DNA of 64,000 nt from Hormiphora californensis. Its lineage: Eukaryota; Ctenophora; Tentaculata; Cydippida; Pleurobrachiidae. This document shows positions 11,845 to 22,701 of this stretch, one piece after another. The DNA is taken from contig CM035360.1 of NCBI GenBank assembly GCA_020137815.1, forward strand, positions 1,702,077-1,766,076, read 5' to 3'. A program made the translations under genes and the position numbers. The notes beneath the pieces were generated by a model. The model did not search any database. It was not told where the DNA came from and saw only the letters and a list, made by a program, of their open reading frames with translations. Position 1 is the stretch's first letter; each line of letters opens with the position of its first letter.

Positions 11845-11960
11845 GACATGGGAGACAGTGGGAGGCAAAGTGACAGGGGTTACAATGGGAGGCAAAGTGA
11901 CAGGGGTTACAATTGGAGATAAGGTGACAGGGGTGACAAAGGGATATAAGGTGACAGGCC
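11845..11960. repeat. 27-bp minisatellite, left block
   Basis: Units related to GTGACAGGGGTGACAAAGGG plus AGACAAG, about four copies. The same repeat resumes at 13560, so the 33-bp minisatellite lies within it. Confidence 0.85.
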
Positions 11961-13512
11961 CTCACTCACCCCCCTTCCCCAGGTCATCCTGCCTCCTAAC
12001 TCACCCCCTTCCCCAGGTCATCCTGCCTCCTAACTCACCCCCCTTCCCCAGGTCATCCTGCCTCCTAACTCACCCCCCTTCCCTAGGTCATCCTGACCCC
12101 TAACTCACCCCCCTTCCCTAGGTCATCCTGCCTCCTAACTCACCCCCTTCCCCAGGTCATCCTGCCTCCTAACTCACCCCCTTCCCCAGGTTATCCTGAC
12201 CCCTAACTCACCCCCCTTCCCCAGGTCATCCTGCCTCCTAACTCACCCCCTTCCCCAGGTCATCCTGCCTCCTAACTCACCCCCTTCCCCAGGTCATCCT
12301 GCCTCGTAACTCACCCCCCTTCCCCAGGTTATCCTGACCCCTAACTCACCCCCCTTCCCCAGGTCATCCTGCCTCCTAACTCACCCCACTTCCTTAGGTT
12401 ATCCTGACCCCTAACTCACCCCCTTCCCCAGGTCATCCTGCCTCCTAACTCACCCCCTTCCCTAGGTTATCCTGACCCCTAACTCACCCCCTTCCCTAGG
12501 TCATCCTGCCTCCTAACTCACCTCCCTTCCCTAGGTTATCCTGCCTCCTAACTCACCCCCCTTCCCCAGGTCATCCTGCCTCCTAACTCACCCCCTTCCC
12601 TAGGTTATCCTGCCTCCTAACTCACCCCCTTCCCTAGGTTATCCTGACCCCTAACTCACCCCCTTCCCCAGGTCATCCTGCCTCCTAACTCACCCCCCTT
12701 CCCTAGGTTATCCTGACCCCTAACTCACCCCCTTCCCTAGGTTATCCTGCCTCCTAACTCACCCCCTTCCCCAGGTCATCCTGCCTCCTAACTCACCCCC
12801 TTCCCCAGGTCATCCTGCCTCCTAACTCACCCCCCCTTCCCCAGGTCATCCTGCCTCCTAACTCACCCCCCTTCCCTAGGTCACCTGACCCCTAACTCAC
12901 CCCCCTTCCCTAGGTCATCCTGCCTCCTAACTCACCCCCTTCCCCAGGTCATCCTGCCTCCTAACTCACCCCCTTCCCCAGGTTATCCTGACCCCTAACT
13001 CACCCCCCTTCCCCAGGTCATCCTGCCTCCTAACTCACCCCCTTCCCTAGGTCATCCTGCCTCCTAACTCACTCCCCTTCCCCAGGTCATCCTGCCTCCT
13101 AACTCACCCCCCTTCCCCAGGTTATCCTGCCTCCTAACTCACCCCCCTTCCCCAGGTCATCCTGCCTCCTAACTCACCCCCTTCCCCAGGTTATCCTGAC
13201 CCCTAACTCACCCCCTTCCCCAGGTTATCCTGACCCCTAACTCACCCCCTTTCCCAGGTCATCCTGACCCCTAACTCACCTCCCTTCCCTAGGTTATCCT
13301 GACCCCTAACTCACCCCCCTTCCCTAGGTTATCCTGACCCCTAACTCACCCCCCTTCCCCAGGTCATCCTGCCTCCTAACTCACCCCCTTCCCTAGGCCA
13401 CCCCTTCCCTAGGTTATCCTGACCCCTAACTCACCCCCCTTCCCCAGGTCATCCTGCCTCCTAACTCACCCCCTTCCCTAGGTCACTCCCTTCCCCGGGT
13501 TATCCTGCCTCC
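11961..13512 (+). repeat. 33-bp minisatellite built from a splice-acceptor-like unit, about 45 copies
   Basis: The unit reads GTCATCCTGCCTCCTAACTC, then ACCCCCTTCCCCAG, with C/T variants (GTTATCCTGACCCC; CCCTAG). Every unit has a CTAAC branch-point-like motif, a pyrimidine tract and CAG or TAG in proper order. No exon can be assigned after the array, although the final unit reads VILPPDST and then a stop. Confidence 0.9.
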
Positions 13513-13559
13513 TGATAGTACCTGATCACTGACTGATCACTGACTGGATGATTGATTGG

Positions 13560-14132
13560 ATGACAAGGTGACTGGGTTACAGTGGGAGGCAAAGTGACAG
13601 GGGTGACAGTGGGCAAGGTGACAGGGGTGACAAGGGGAGAAAAGGTGACGGGTTTACAAAGAGGGACAAAAGGACAGGGTTGACAGTCATGGGAGACAAA
13701 GTGACAGGGGTTGCAATGGGAGACAAAGTGACAGAGGTTACAATGGGAGACAAAGTGACAGGCGTGACAAAGGGAGACAGGGTGACAGGGGTTACTGTGG
13801 GAGACAAGCTGCAAGTGTGACAAAGGGAGACAAGGTGACAGGGGTGACAAAGGGAGACAAGGTGACAGGGGTGACAAAGGGAGACAAGGTGCACGTGTGA
13901 AAAAGGGAGACAAGGTGCAAGTGTGACAAAGGGAGACAAGGCGACAGGGGTGACAAAGGGAGACAAGGTGACAGGGGTGACAAAGGGAGACAAGGTGACA
14001 GGGGTGACAAAGGGAGACAAGGTGACGGGGGTTACAGTGGGAGACAAGGTGACAAGTGTGACAAAGGGAGGCAAGGTGACAGGGGTGACAAGGGGAGGCA
14101 AGGTGACAGGGGTTACTGTGGGAGAGGTGTGG
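13560..14132. repeat. 27-bp minisatellite, right block
   Basis: About 20 imperfect copies of the same unit as at 11845. The 9-residue readings (VTGVTKGDK) follow only from the period being a multiple of three; not a gene. Confidence 0.88.
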
Positions 14133-15105
14133 GAGGTGACGTTCTTATCTTTAATTTTGCTAGGAAACAGGCGTTATATAATTTTTCGTTTTGATTCGAG
14201 GTGGTTTATAATGCCCAATTGAAGTGGTACTGGAACATAATGCTACCTTTGAATGTGGGGTTCTAAGTTCGAAGAATGAGATTGGAGTGACGTAGTTGTG
14301 ACGGTGAGGATGAGTAATTCGAGATGTGAACGATAATTATAATTACTCAGAATAGAATAATTATTATAGGGATCGCCTCCGTTCGACCTTCATCATGATG
14401 ATGCTGCAGCAAAGAACAAATCTTGGAAATTACTTCATTTGGCCGGACTTGTGTTATAAATGGCACATATTATAATAAAAAATGAAGTATTCTTAAGTTA
14501 TGAAGTATTTTTTCTGGATGCGACAAGAAGCATTTGAATTCCACAGATTTATGAAGCATTTTCAAATTGAAGTAAATGAAGTGAAGTATCTTCTGATTTG
14601 AAAATACTTCAAACAAAATCTGCAACTGATTTATGAAGCATTTTCAAATTGAAGTAAATGAAGTGAAGTATCTTCTGAGTGGACAATACTTCAAACAAAA
14701 TCTGCAGCTGATTGAAGTATTTCAATAGAATTTTTTAAATGAAGCAAACAACTGAAGCAAATTTTTCTGCGGTTATTACTTCTATGGTAGAAAAGTTTAA
14801 CGAAGCAGTATTTATTTCCGAATTATATTAGCGAAGCAATTGCCATTTGCTTCACTTTTCTGCAGTTTTTCAAAAATAAAAGTACTTCACAAAAAACACT
14901 TCACTCTATTTTTTGAAGATTGAGACACGAGACTTAGCCCATCTTGTAGATCTTTTTCTCCTGATCAAGATGGTATAAATAACTCAAAATCGCCAAAATT
15001 GCAAATACTTCATTCTAAAAAAAAGGGGCAGTATTGCTCTCAGCTAGATTTTGTTTTTTTACCCAAGATTTAATCCTCCCAAATCGCGTATAAAAGTGTT
15101 AAAAT

Positions 15106-16062
15106 CATGATTTTTATAGGGGCAATGTAATTCCTTCGCTAAATGGTGCTAATGGGTCCCACCTACCACCAAACGGAAGTTTACCAACCAACTCCATGGG
15201 GGGAGGTCCGATAATTGGCACCTGTATTTTCAGTATAGGTCCAAAAACATAACTAACCTTAGTAAAGGAGTAGAGACAAAAATAAGGGCACTAAACTGTT
15301 CAGCGTCCTCGCATTAGTGGGGGTAGGTGCCAAAATTAAGTTCCTATCTGGTCGCGTTAATGAGTTAATTGGATAATTAGGTATGTGCATAGCCGTTTTT
15401 CACCGTATATGGTTAAACGGTTCAGGAGCGGTTTTGGTAGATTAAACCCGGTGCATCTTGTTCAGAAAACACGAGTTTATATTAGAGTCATGAAGCAACA
15501 TAGGGTCTATCTCCAACCATTTTGGAGATATGAGCGGTTACAGTTGGGCAAATTATCCCAAAATCACGAAAAATTGCCCGATTTTCATGATTTTGGGCTA
15601 ATTTGCCCAACTGTAACCGCTCATATCTCCAAAATGGTTGGAGATAGACCCTATGTTGCTTCATAACTCTAATATAAACTCGTGTTTTCTGAACAAGATG
15701 CACCGGGTTTAATCTACCAAAACCGCTCCTGAACCGTTTAACCATATACGGTGAAAAACGGCTATGCGCATACCTAATTATCCAATTAACTCATTAACAC
15801 GACCAGATAGAAACTTAATTTTGGCACCTACCCCCACTAATGCGAGGACGCTGAACAGTTTAGTGCCCTTATTTTTGTCTCTACTCCTTTACTAAGGTTA
15901 GTTATGTTTTTGGACCTAACTATACTGAAAATACAGGTGCCAATTAAGGCCAATTATCGGACCTCCCCCCATGGAGTGGGTTGGTAAACTTCCGTTTGGT
16001 GGTAGGTGGGACCTATTAGCACCATTTAGTGAAGGAATTACATTGCCCCTATAAAAATCATG
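15106..16062. mobile_element. Large fold-back element A, 957 bp, upstream of receptor 1
   Basis: The whole element is a near-perfect inverted repeat. The left tip CATGATTTTTATAGGGG returns at the right tip, and the arms of about 470 bp meet near 15573. It shares the block CAGCGTCCTCGCATTAGTGG GGGTAGGTGCC with fold-back element B at 18953. Mirror-image open frames in the arms arise from the symmetry. The element ends 120 bp before the receptor pseudogene. Confidence 0.9.
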
Positions 16063-16181
16063 TTCAAAGCACGATTTGGTAGGATTAATTGGTTAAATCT
16101 ACGTTAATAATTTTATTATAATTTTTATATAATTTATATTTTATAATTTTAGTTTCCAAAACACTGATCTTGCCTTCAACA

Positions 16182-16847
16182 ATGTACAGAGTCATGAACG
16201 GATCAGAGTTCTATCTCCCGACGACGGTATCTATTCCCCTGGCAGTTAGCAACTTTTTCGTTGCCTTCGTCGCCATCACTGGTAACGGCCTCGTCCTCTA
16301 TTCCTCTCTCCGGTACAACGCCATACAAATTGATGAAATATCACTGGAGCTGCTTAGGAACCTCGCATTGGCTGACGTGTTGTATGCCATCTGTACTATT
16401 CTCCCCTACTTCATCACCCTGTCCGTCCGAGACTGGGTGCTTGGCCCGGTTTACTGTCTTATCCAGGGTAGAGTATCCTACAGTCCCCGCTTCTGTAAAC
16501 GCCCTAACCGTCCTCTCTATATCGGCATACCGACTGAAGCTCATCATTTCCCCCTTCCACCACATCTCTCTGAGGACAGTTAGGGTGGTGATTGCCATGA
16601 TCTGGATGTTTACCATCTCTATCGGTATCATAGGGCATATCTACCAACTGGGGGCATTCTTCAACCCCTATATCGGGTAACCAACAAACGCTTTGGGAGA
16701 TATGTCCGGGGTCTGATCTGTGGTGTGTTTAGATCTGGGAGTGGATCGGATGGGCAAGTTGTATCTGATCGGAGCGGGAATCGGCAAGGAAGTATTCCTA
16801 CTCCGGTCAGTGATAAAGGAGCTACCACCAAGATGTCCAGTGTGTGA
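16182..16847 (+). pseudogene. Rhodopsin-type 7TM receptor, frameshifted and internally deleted
   Basis: From ATG 16182 (or 16194) the frame gives a short N-terminus with an NGS sequon, TM1 with the GN signature (VAITGNGLVLYSS), TM2 (LLRNLALADVLYAICTI) and the TM3 start (GPVYCLIQG). A one-base shift near 16468 moves to a second frame with the rest of TM3, an AYR in place of DRY (LTVLSISAYRLK), and TM4 (VVIAMIWMFTISIGI). It then jumps straight to a TM7-like FFNPYI. TM5 and TM6 are absent. A stop at 16678-16680 and another shift follow, after which a receptor-like tail resumes (VTNKRFGRYVRGLICG) to TGA at 16847. With two frame breaks and a missing third of the fold it cannot make a normal receptor. 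Family: class A chemoreceptor-like, ligand unknown. Confidence 0.75.
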
Positions 16848-17310
16848 ACTGTGTGTGAACTGTGTGTGAACTGTGTGTGAACTGTGTGTGAACTGTGTGT
16901 GAACTGTGTGTGAACTGTGTGTGAACTGTGTGTGAACTGTGTGTGAACTGTGTGTGAACTGTGTGTGAACTGTGTGTGAACTGTGTGTGAACTGTGTGTG
17001 AACTGTGTGTGAACTGTGTGTGAACTGTGTGTGAACTGTGTGTGAACTGTGTGTGAACTGTGTGTGAACTGTGTGTGAACTGTGTGTGAACTGTGTGTGA
17101 ACTGTGTGTGAACTGTGTGTGAACTGTGTGTGAACTGTGTGTGAACTGTGTGTGAACTGTGTGTGAACTGTGTGTGAACTGTGTGTGAACTGTGTGTGAA
17201 CTGTGTGTGAACTGTGTGTGAACTGTGTGTGAACTGTGTGTGAACGTTGTGTGAACTGTGTGTGAACTGTGTGTGAACGTTGTGTGAACTGTGTGTGAAC
17301 TGTGTGTCCA
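16838..17310. repeat. 10-bp minisatellite, about 46 copies
   Basis: Near-perfect tandem GAACTGTGTGT units. It starts inside the last codons of the receptor pseudogene. The minus-strand THSSHTVH open frames are repeat artefacts. Confidence 0.95.
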
Positions 17311-17924
17311 GTGTGTGAACTGTGTGCAGATGGTGGTAAATAAATCCCACAAATGAACAACAAGGATGGTTAACTTGACACTGTTGAAGGAAAATGAAAC
17401 TGTTTGTACTACTGTAAAAAGAGGGATTCATTGAAAACGGTAGACAATATAGCCCTAAAACACATCCCGTACAAAATCGAGATTATTGCTGATCACCCAG
17501 AGTGTTTTGTTTTCTACTACATTTCAATGATAAACGAGTTTCTATTTGACCGATATTTACACTTTTGATTTCTGCTTTCATCGTTGTGGTATGCTGGAGA
17601 TTAAAGAGAGTTGTACGGCGACAATACTTCATGATAATAGTTGTTGTAATTTCAGCCACACCTCTCCCTTTTCTGTTCTAAAACACCAGTTAGGCACGTG
17701 TTAGATGTGTTAGTAGTCTAGCAACAAGATGCTTCTTAAATCATCCACTTCCCTGGCTTAGATGATAACGTACCACTATCATCTTTTTCTCAAGATTTAT
17801 AGAAATTGTACCTGCCCCTCACTCCTACAGCTATAAATTCACTTTGGAGCTTCGTACAATGTGCAGTTTATTTACGTTTCTGCTATAGTTCCTTCTCGTC
17901 ATCCTTCCATCATCTCACTCACTC
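17311..17924. other. Stretch without a supported gene
   Basis: Ordinary AT-rich sequence. No convincing exon, RNA or repeat seen. Confidence 0.4.
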
Positions 17925-17984
17925 TCACTCTCTCTCTATCTCTCTCTCTCTCTCTCTCCCTCTATCTCTCTCTCTCTCTCTCTA

Positions 17985-18032
<48 letters not shown>
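17925..18032. repeat. (CT)n microsatellite
   Basis: CT array with a few CTAT steps. Confidence 0.93.
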
Positions 18033-18038
<6 letters not shown>

Positions 18039-18659
18039 TTTTACTCTATAGATCATCTTTTGTTTTTCGTGCACTACGTACAGGTGTCAAAAGTGGAGTT
18101 TAGGCGCCAAAAGTAATGAAATAGCCCACCAGTTAATTAATTTTCTCAATATAATCGGTTTTCAGCTAGTTTGAGCATTAGTTCCTTACTATAGGCTCAC
18201 TATAGGTCACTAGTAAAATGAATTCAGCTGTCAATGTCCACGTGATGCACATGGGAGGGGGCATGGCATGGACGGTGCCGCACCCACTTCGAAGAGGCCG
18301 GTCCCTCCCTTTCTGGAAAAGATCTGCCATAATTCTTTAGAAAGGGGTCACTGAGCACTCTCGTCAACTGACCGGTGTGGCACCCTTGTCTGTCATTACT
18401 CCTAAACAAGGGCATACCCTACTAAATTGTCCGCTGCTGCACCCTTTTGGCTTTTCAGTCTTCACTCCTGAGAGAAGAGACCATCTCAGTTGATCATAAT
18501 ATAGTTAATCAATTTAAACACGCGTTGAGTTTTGAGCTTGAAGTTCAAAGGCTTTTCTCCGGCGTTTAGGACTGGGGTACTAGGGGCACTGGGTAATTAC
18601 GTATCATTACTACTTCATGTTGTCTGCGACAATAGCACCTCTTATATTGTGACATGATA

Positions 18660-18950
18660 CGGCATGATAGGGCCAGTGAACTCATCCAATGTGGCTACAG
18701 AGATTGAACTGTGTTTCATCTCCTCTCCCCCTGCCGAATCATTATCTGCAACCTTGTATCATTGTACTATTGATCGCCGCGATTTACCGTCGAGTCCCGA
18801 AACCACAGCTAATGCAAATGTGTGGCGAGATTATGATCTGTTTCTACACACTGCATATCGTTGTCACCTTTCTATTCTCTCAGCCCAAAACTATACTTTC
18901 CAATACTCTGAATTCCATTTCAATTGTACAATGTTCCCATGGTGACCCCA
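18660..18950 (+). other. Weak coding-like stretch with hydrophobic segments
   Basis: One frame reads two hydrophobic runs (QPCIIVLLIAAIYRR and IMICFYTLHIVVTFLFSQ), spaced like adjacent membrane helices. It could be a decayed receptor fragment, given the neighbours, but no signature motif is present. Confidence 0.25.
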
Positions 18951-18952
18951 TA

Positions 18953-19842
18953 TAGTAAGGTGATAAGCCAGGAACACCACAAAAAAATTTGTTACAAAGG
19001 ATTTCCACCTCAAACGTACTCCTAAGGGTACTCTCTATTAGTAGAGATAAAATCGAGGGCACTAGAGTGATCAGCGTCCTCGCATTAGTGGGGGTAGGTG
19101 CCGGAATTCAGTCTCTATCTCATCTGGTTAATTAGATAATTGGATAATTAGGTTTGCGCATAACCGTTTTTTGGCTATATGGCTATAGCCACTTAGGAAT
19201 GGTTTAGAGACTTTTCATTGGTGCCATTTTGTAGGCAAAGCGAAGTTATGGGGGGTCGACGTCGGACTTTTAAACTCTATCTTCAACCGTTTAGCCGTTA
19301 TTTGGCTTTGACGGTGTTCAAAATGAGCAAAATACGGTAAAAAGCCCGATTTTGAACACCGTCAAAGCCAAATAACGGCTAAACGGTTGAAGATAGAGTT
19401 TAAAAGTCCGACGTCGACCCCCCATAACTTCGCTTTGCCTACAAAATGGCACCAATGAAAAGTCTCTAAACCATTCCTAAGTGGCTATAGCCATATAGCC
19501 AAAAAACGGTTATGCGCAAACCTAATTATCCAATTATCTAATTAACCAGATGAGATAGAGACTTAATTCCGGCACCTACCCCCACTAATGCGAGGACGCT
19601 GATCACTCTAGTGCTCTCGATTTTATCTCTACTCCTATTTTAAGGGTACTTATGGTTTTGGCCTCAGGCTGAAAATACAGGTACCACGCCCACCCGGAAA
19701 TGAGGCCTTAGCACCCCTGAGCAAATATGAGAATTGGTTGGAATCGATAGAGAGTACCCTTAGGAGTACGTTTGAGGTGGAAATCCTTTGTAACAAATTT
19801 TTTTGTGGTTGAGGCTAAAATTTTAGTTAAATCACCTTACTA
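18953..19842. mobile_element. Large fold-back element B, 890 bp, upstream of receptor 2
   Basis: Near-perfect inverted repeat from TAGTAAGGTGAT to ATCACCTTACTA, centre near 19335. It shares with element A a segment around GCGTCCTCGCATTAGTGGGG in the same relative place, plus the TAATTGGATAATTAGGT motif. The centres differ, so these are two members of one family. It ends 18 bp before the receptor ATG. Confidence 0.9.
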
Positions 19843-19860
19843 ATACCCCGTAGCTATATA

Positions 19861-20901
19861 ATGGCGTTGTTTGGTGATGGCTACAACTCTGTAGACGACA
19901 TTTTGTTGGCCGCATTTGTCCTATCTCTGATGGTAATTGGAGTCCCTGGAAACATCGGTGTCATCAAAGACAACATCCGCAAGCAGTCCCACAACATCTG
20001 CCGAACCCTCCTTCTCATGCTCTCCATCTCGGATCTAATCACCTGCCTCTACGTGCCCCCTATGGCAGCATACCAGCTTCTCACCCCCAAAGATCCGCGG
20101 TGCTGGGATACCCTTGGGGATGGTTGTGATAACATCTACTACGTCTATGCTCGACTCCATCCGACCATATTAGAGCGAGGCCTGGCTGTCCTGTGCAAGA
20201 CCCTGGCCTATGTCCCCTCTCTGGTGACATGTCTCCTGACGGTAACCCGGCTACTAAAGATCAGACTCCCCTTCCTGGACATACCTCAGGGACCTGTTGT
20301 CGCTGCCGTGGTGATTCCATCCCTGTTGCTACTAGCAACCATGATCGATCTCATGTGGCCCAAGGGAGACGATACCCAGGTGGTTTTCTACGCAAGTTCA
20401 ACTGTCGTGTGGGGGAACGTGGATCCGGCAGTCGACAAATTCATATTCGGGATTAAAATGCCTAGCTTCTTTGCCTTTTACCTCTTTGTCTTTGCGTGGG
20501 TGATCCTCTACCAAATTGTTGGAGTTGTCGCTTCCATAGCAACCATCTGGGAACTTCTAAAGATTTACCAAAACCCGGTATCGGATAGCGCCAAAGCCCG
20601 GGGAATGAAGGGAAGTATCCGGATCCTGATCACCAACTTTGGTAGTCTCATGATGGTCACCCTGATGTTGACCAAGGGATACATTACCAGCACACTACCG
20701 GGGAGGATCACTGAGTTGGGGATGGAGGATGGGTTTCCGAAATCAATAGCTTTTATAATCCTCTGCTACGCAATACTTGGACCCCTAATTTTCTCTACCA
20801 TCAACCCGCTTCTTTATTTGGCCTTCAAAAAAGATTGGAACAAGACAAGGTCTACTCTGAGGAGCCTCACGAGGAGTTCCAAAGTCACTACAATCGGTTG
20901 A
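19861..20901 (+). CDS. Intronless rhodopsin-type 7TM receptor
   Basis: 346 residues, ATG 19861 to TGA 20901. Seven hydrophobic segments lie at about residues 15-37, 46-70, 110-130, 143-165, 200-230, 248-270 and 293-318. Class A marks: GN in TM1 (VIGVPGNIGV), LxxxxxxD in TM2 (LMLSISDLITCLY), TRL at the DRY position after TM3 (LLTVTRLLKI), and NPLLY as NPxxY in TM7 (STINPLLYLAF), followed by a basic tail with several Ser/Thr. Two Cys between TM2 and TM3 (CWD, CDN) could form the usual loop bridge. The long TM2-TM3 loop is unusual. Ligand unknown; it resembles lineage-specific chemoreceptor-like receptors rather than any named type. It is intact, unlike its neighbour at 16182. Its 5' flank is fold-back element B, leaving only 18 bp before the ATG, so promoter or leader sequence must lie in or beyond that element. 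Confidence 0.85.
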   Translation: MALFGDGYNSVDDILLAAFVLSLMVIGVPGNIGVIKDNIRKQSHNICRTLLLMLSISDLITCLYVPPMAAYQLLTPKDPRCWDTLGDGCDNIYYVYARLHPTILERGLAVLCKTLAYVPSLVTCLLTVTRLLKIRLPFLDIPQGPVVAAVVIPSLLLLATMIDLMWPKGDDTQVVFYASSTVVWGNVDPAVDKFIFGIKMPSFFAFYLFVFAWVILYQIVGVVASIATIWELLKIYQNPVSDSAKARGMKGSIRILITNFGSLMMVTLMLTKGYITSTLPGRITELGMEDGFPKSIAFIILCYAILGPLIFSTINPLLYLAFKKDWNKTRSTLRSLTRSSKVTTIG

Positions 20902-21463
20902 GGAGTAGTAATGAGTTAGTCCAGACGGAAAATTAGCACAGTCCAGATAGAAAGACAGTTGGATGAACTAAGAAGTAGGATAGTCCAGAGTCCAGACATA
21001 AAGACAGTTTATCACGTATACGAATCAAACACACTGAAATTAATTGTTGTACTCCACAAGAAGTTACATAATTTATGAACAAATTTCTTGATCTAGAAAG
21101 ATAGGAAGCGGTTCTGCTAAGTGCCCATAAATGTATAATTTGCAGAATAGATTTCGATGAAGAAGTTGATTAGATGCTAGACTTACTTACCAATAAGATT
21201 GAATTTCAAAAAGCTGATTATATTAATTGATACCTTTACTTTATTTGATCAAGACAATTCTATCACTGAACAAGAAATAATAACACTGGAAAAAACGATT
21301 TTCTCACCAGTCACCACACCTACAAAAACAATGACCTGCCAAAAAGTATCTCTCCCAAATCCCAAACTACCCATCACTTCCTTGCTCGACCCTCTCACCC
21401 CTCGTCCCACAACACATTTAAAGGAGGGTTTGAACATATTACATAACTAACACTTCCTCCCCA
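20902..21463. other. Receptor 3' flank
   Basis: Tandem-like GTCCAGA(T/C)(A/G)(G/T)AAAGACAG phrases occur at 20915-21010. At 21385-21440 a GCTCGACCCTC…GAGGGTTTGAAC short inverted repeat is present. No gene. Confidence 0.4.
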
Positions 21464-21567
21464 GGCAGCCTCACGTCCCAAACTACTAACTCACTCCCCC
21501 CAGACAGCCACAAACTACTAACTCACTCCCCCCAGACTGCCCTAAACTACTACCTCACTCTCCCCAG
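21464..21567 (+). repeat. Tandem splice-acceptor copies ahead of a terminal exon
   Basis: Three units of about 35-40 bp: AAACTACTAACTCACT, CCCCCCAG, then (G/A)CAGCC. Each has TACTAAC, a C tract, CAG and the first exon bases. The last CAG, at 21565-21567, serves the exon at 21568. Confidence 0.8.
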
Positions 21568-21714
21568 GCAGCCTCACGACGAGGACAGGGAGATATCCTC
21601 ATGATCAGCCCCTCTGAAGCTCACTCTCTGCTGGATGAGTGGCTGCATGGTGTGGGACAGGTTTATACAGTGTCAGGGAACACCGCTCACTGGACCAAGA
21701 TTAACAAGGGATAA
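21568..21714 (+). CDS. Terminal coding exon, owner uncertain (possibly the LRR gene)
   Basis: After a strong acceptor (ctctccccag) the phase-0 frame runs 48 codons to TAA at 21714. It reads RRGQGDILMISPSEAHSLL, then DEWLHGVGQVYTVSG. The phase matches the donor at 9341. If that link is right, both receptor genes would sit in one 12-kb intron of the LRR gene. Otherwise its upstream exons are unseen. No family recognised. Confidence 0.5.
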   Translation, partial: AASRRGQGDILMISPSEAHSLLDEWLHGVGQVYTVSGNTAHWTKINKG

Positions 21715-21738
21715 CAAGGTACGGATCATGGTACAATA

Positions 21739-21840
21739 TCGGACCCCAATTTATCGGGAGGGTAAATTTCCCCCGATATAGGATATTAACGTAGTATTTG
21801 ACCCCGATTTTCCGGGCAAAACCCCTTCCCCCGAGTATCC
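21739..21840. mobile_element. pogo/Tigger-like miniature element relic
   Basis: Contains CCCCAATTTATCGGG…TTTGACCCCGATTTTCCGGG, the phrase shared with copies near 38044, 49192, 56249 and 58031. Ends are eroded here. Confidence 0.5.
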
Positions 21841-22701
21841 CAGAAACTCTGTAAGTTGAGTCCTGGCAGCTTAGTGTGAATTTTTTGGATTCAAAATTGT
21901 ATAAAACTTTGTAGCCCTTTCCTCGTATTATATGAGGAGAGAGAAAGATAGCTCTAAAATAGGTGAATATGAGTCATATCTACCTAGTTTAGATCTCCTT
22001 TTTTCCTCACTGCCACACATTGACACACACACCCAATTGGTGTGTGTTTAGACAGGGCGTGTGCTGTGAGATAATCTGTGTCATTAAATAAATCCATCAA
22101 AGCTTCAGCTCGCACAGACAAACTGACAGAAGTGTTTATTCTCTTGTTCGACCCTCTCTCTTTACAAATGTAAAGGAGAGTTAGAACAAAATAAAGTCTT
22201 TAGATCCACCTCCTAAAAAGTAATATACGATCACCATGCTCGACCTTGTCTCACCGCGCCCCAAATTAAATATAATGTATACGAATAGTTTTGTAATAAG
22301 AATCATCAAATACAATTAACTTTTACACCAATTGCGCTGCATCAAAAACTGGATAATAAACATTTTCTTGAAATCGGAAAGTCATTTTGGAAAAAATATA
22401 CAACTTTTCATGAACAATATTATCAAGAAATTGGGCAGTTTGTGTAAAATAAATTAATCAATAGTAATTAGCCACCTACATAGCAATTACAAACACACAC
22501 TGTGCTTATATAACACCTGTCTTCCCATTGTCTTATTTAATATCTAACTGGGATTTGAACCGCTCACTCTCTCCGTTATCCCATCTCTCATATCCTCGCC
22601 TGCTTCCTGAACCTTGCTCTCTGAGCATATATCATTGCACCTAAGTCTTCTCATTATAGTACACACACTCAACAGCTCTCCTGATATATATCTGATCTCT
22701 C
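21841..22701. other. EF-hand gene 3' flank
   Basis: Non-coding. A GTTCGACCCTCTCTC…GGAGAGTTAGAACAAAAT short inverted repeat occurs at 22145-22192. Confidence 0.4.

Larger units (their letters stand above)
10497..15020. mobile_element. Non-autonomous DNA element with terminal inverted repeats, about 4.5 kb
   Basis: TAGAATGAAGTATTTGCA at 10501 recurs in perfect reverse complement ending at about 15016, with A/T runs outside. The left 550 bp is dense in TACTTCA; the right 620 bp is dense in TGAAGTA/TGAAGCA, so the motif points inward symmetrically from both ends. Such subterminal arrays are where transposases bind in several DNA transposon superfamilies. No transposase frame is present. The interior holds two minisatellites and a damaged hAT-type miniature element. 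No target duplication is clear because both flanks are A/T runs. Confidence 0.7.

Noticed and set aside
13500-14222. Repeat proteins from the 27-bp minisatellite
   Set aside because: The period is a multiple of three, so all frames stay open; no start, splice or composition support.
15385-15745. Two mirrored 85-93 codon frames
   Set aside because: Both arise from the arms of fold-back element A and read the same sequence twice.
16835-17310. CRISPR-like or telomere-like array
   Set aside because: Units are contiguous with no spacers and do not match telomere motifs; the context is an animal genome.
16661-17431. 256-codon Thr-His-Ser repeat protein on the minus strand
   Set aside because: Product of a 10-bp tandem repeat readable in several frames; it overlaps the receptor pseudogene tail.
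21568-21714. C-terminal lobe of an AIR synthase/selenophosphate synthetase-type protein
   Set aside because: A loose resemblance in GDILMISPSEAHSLL only; too short and without other domain parts.
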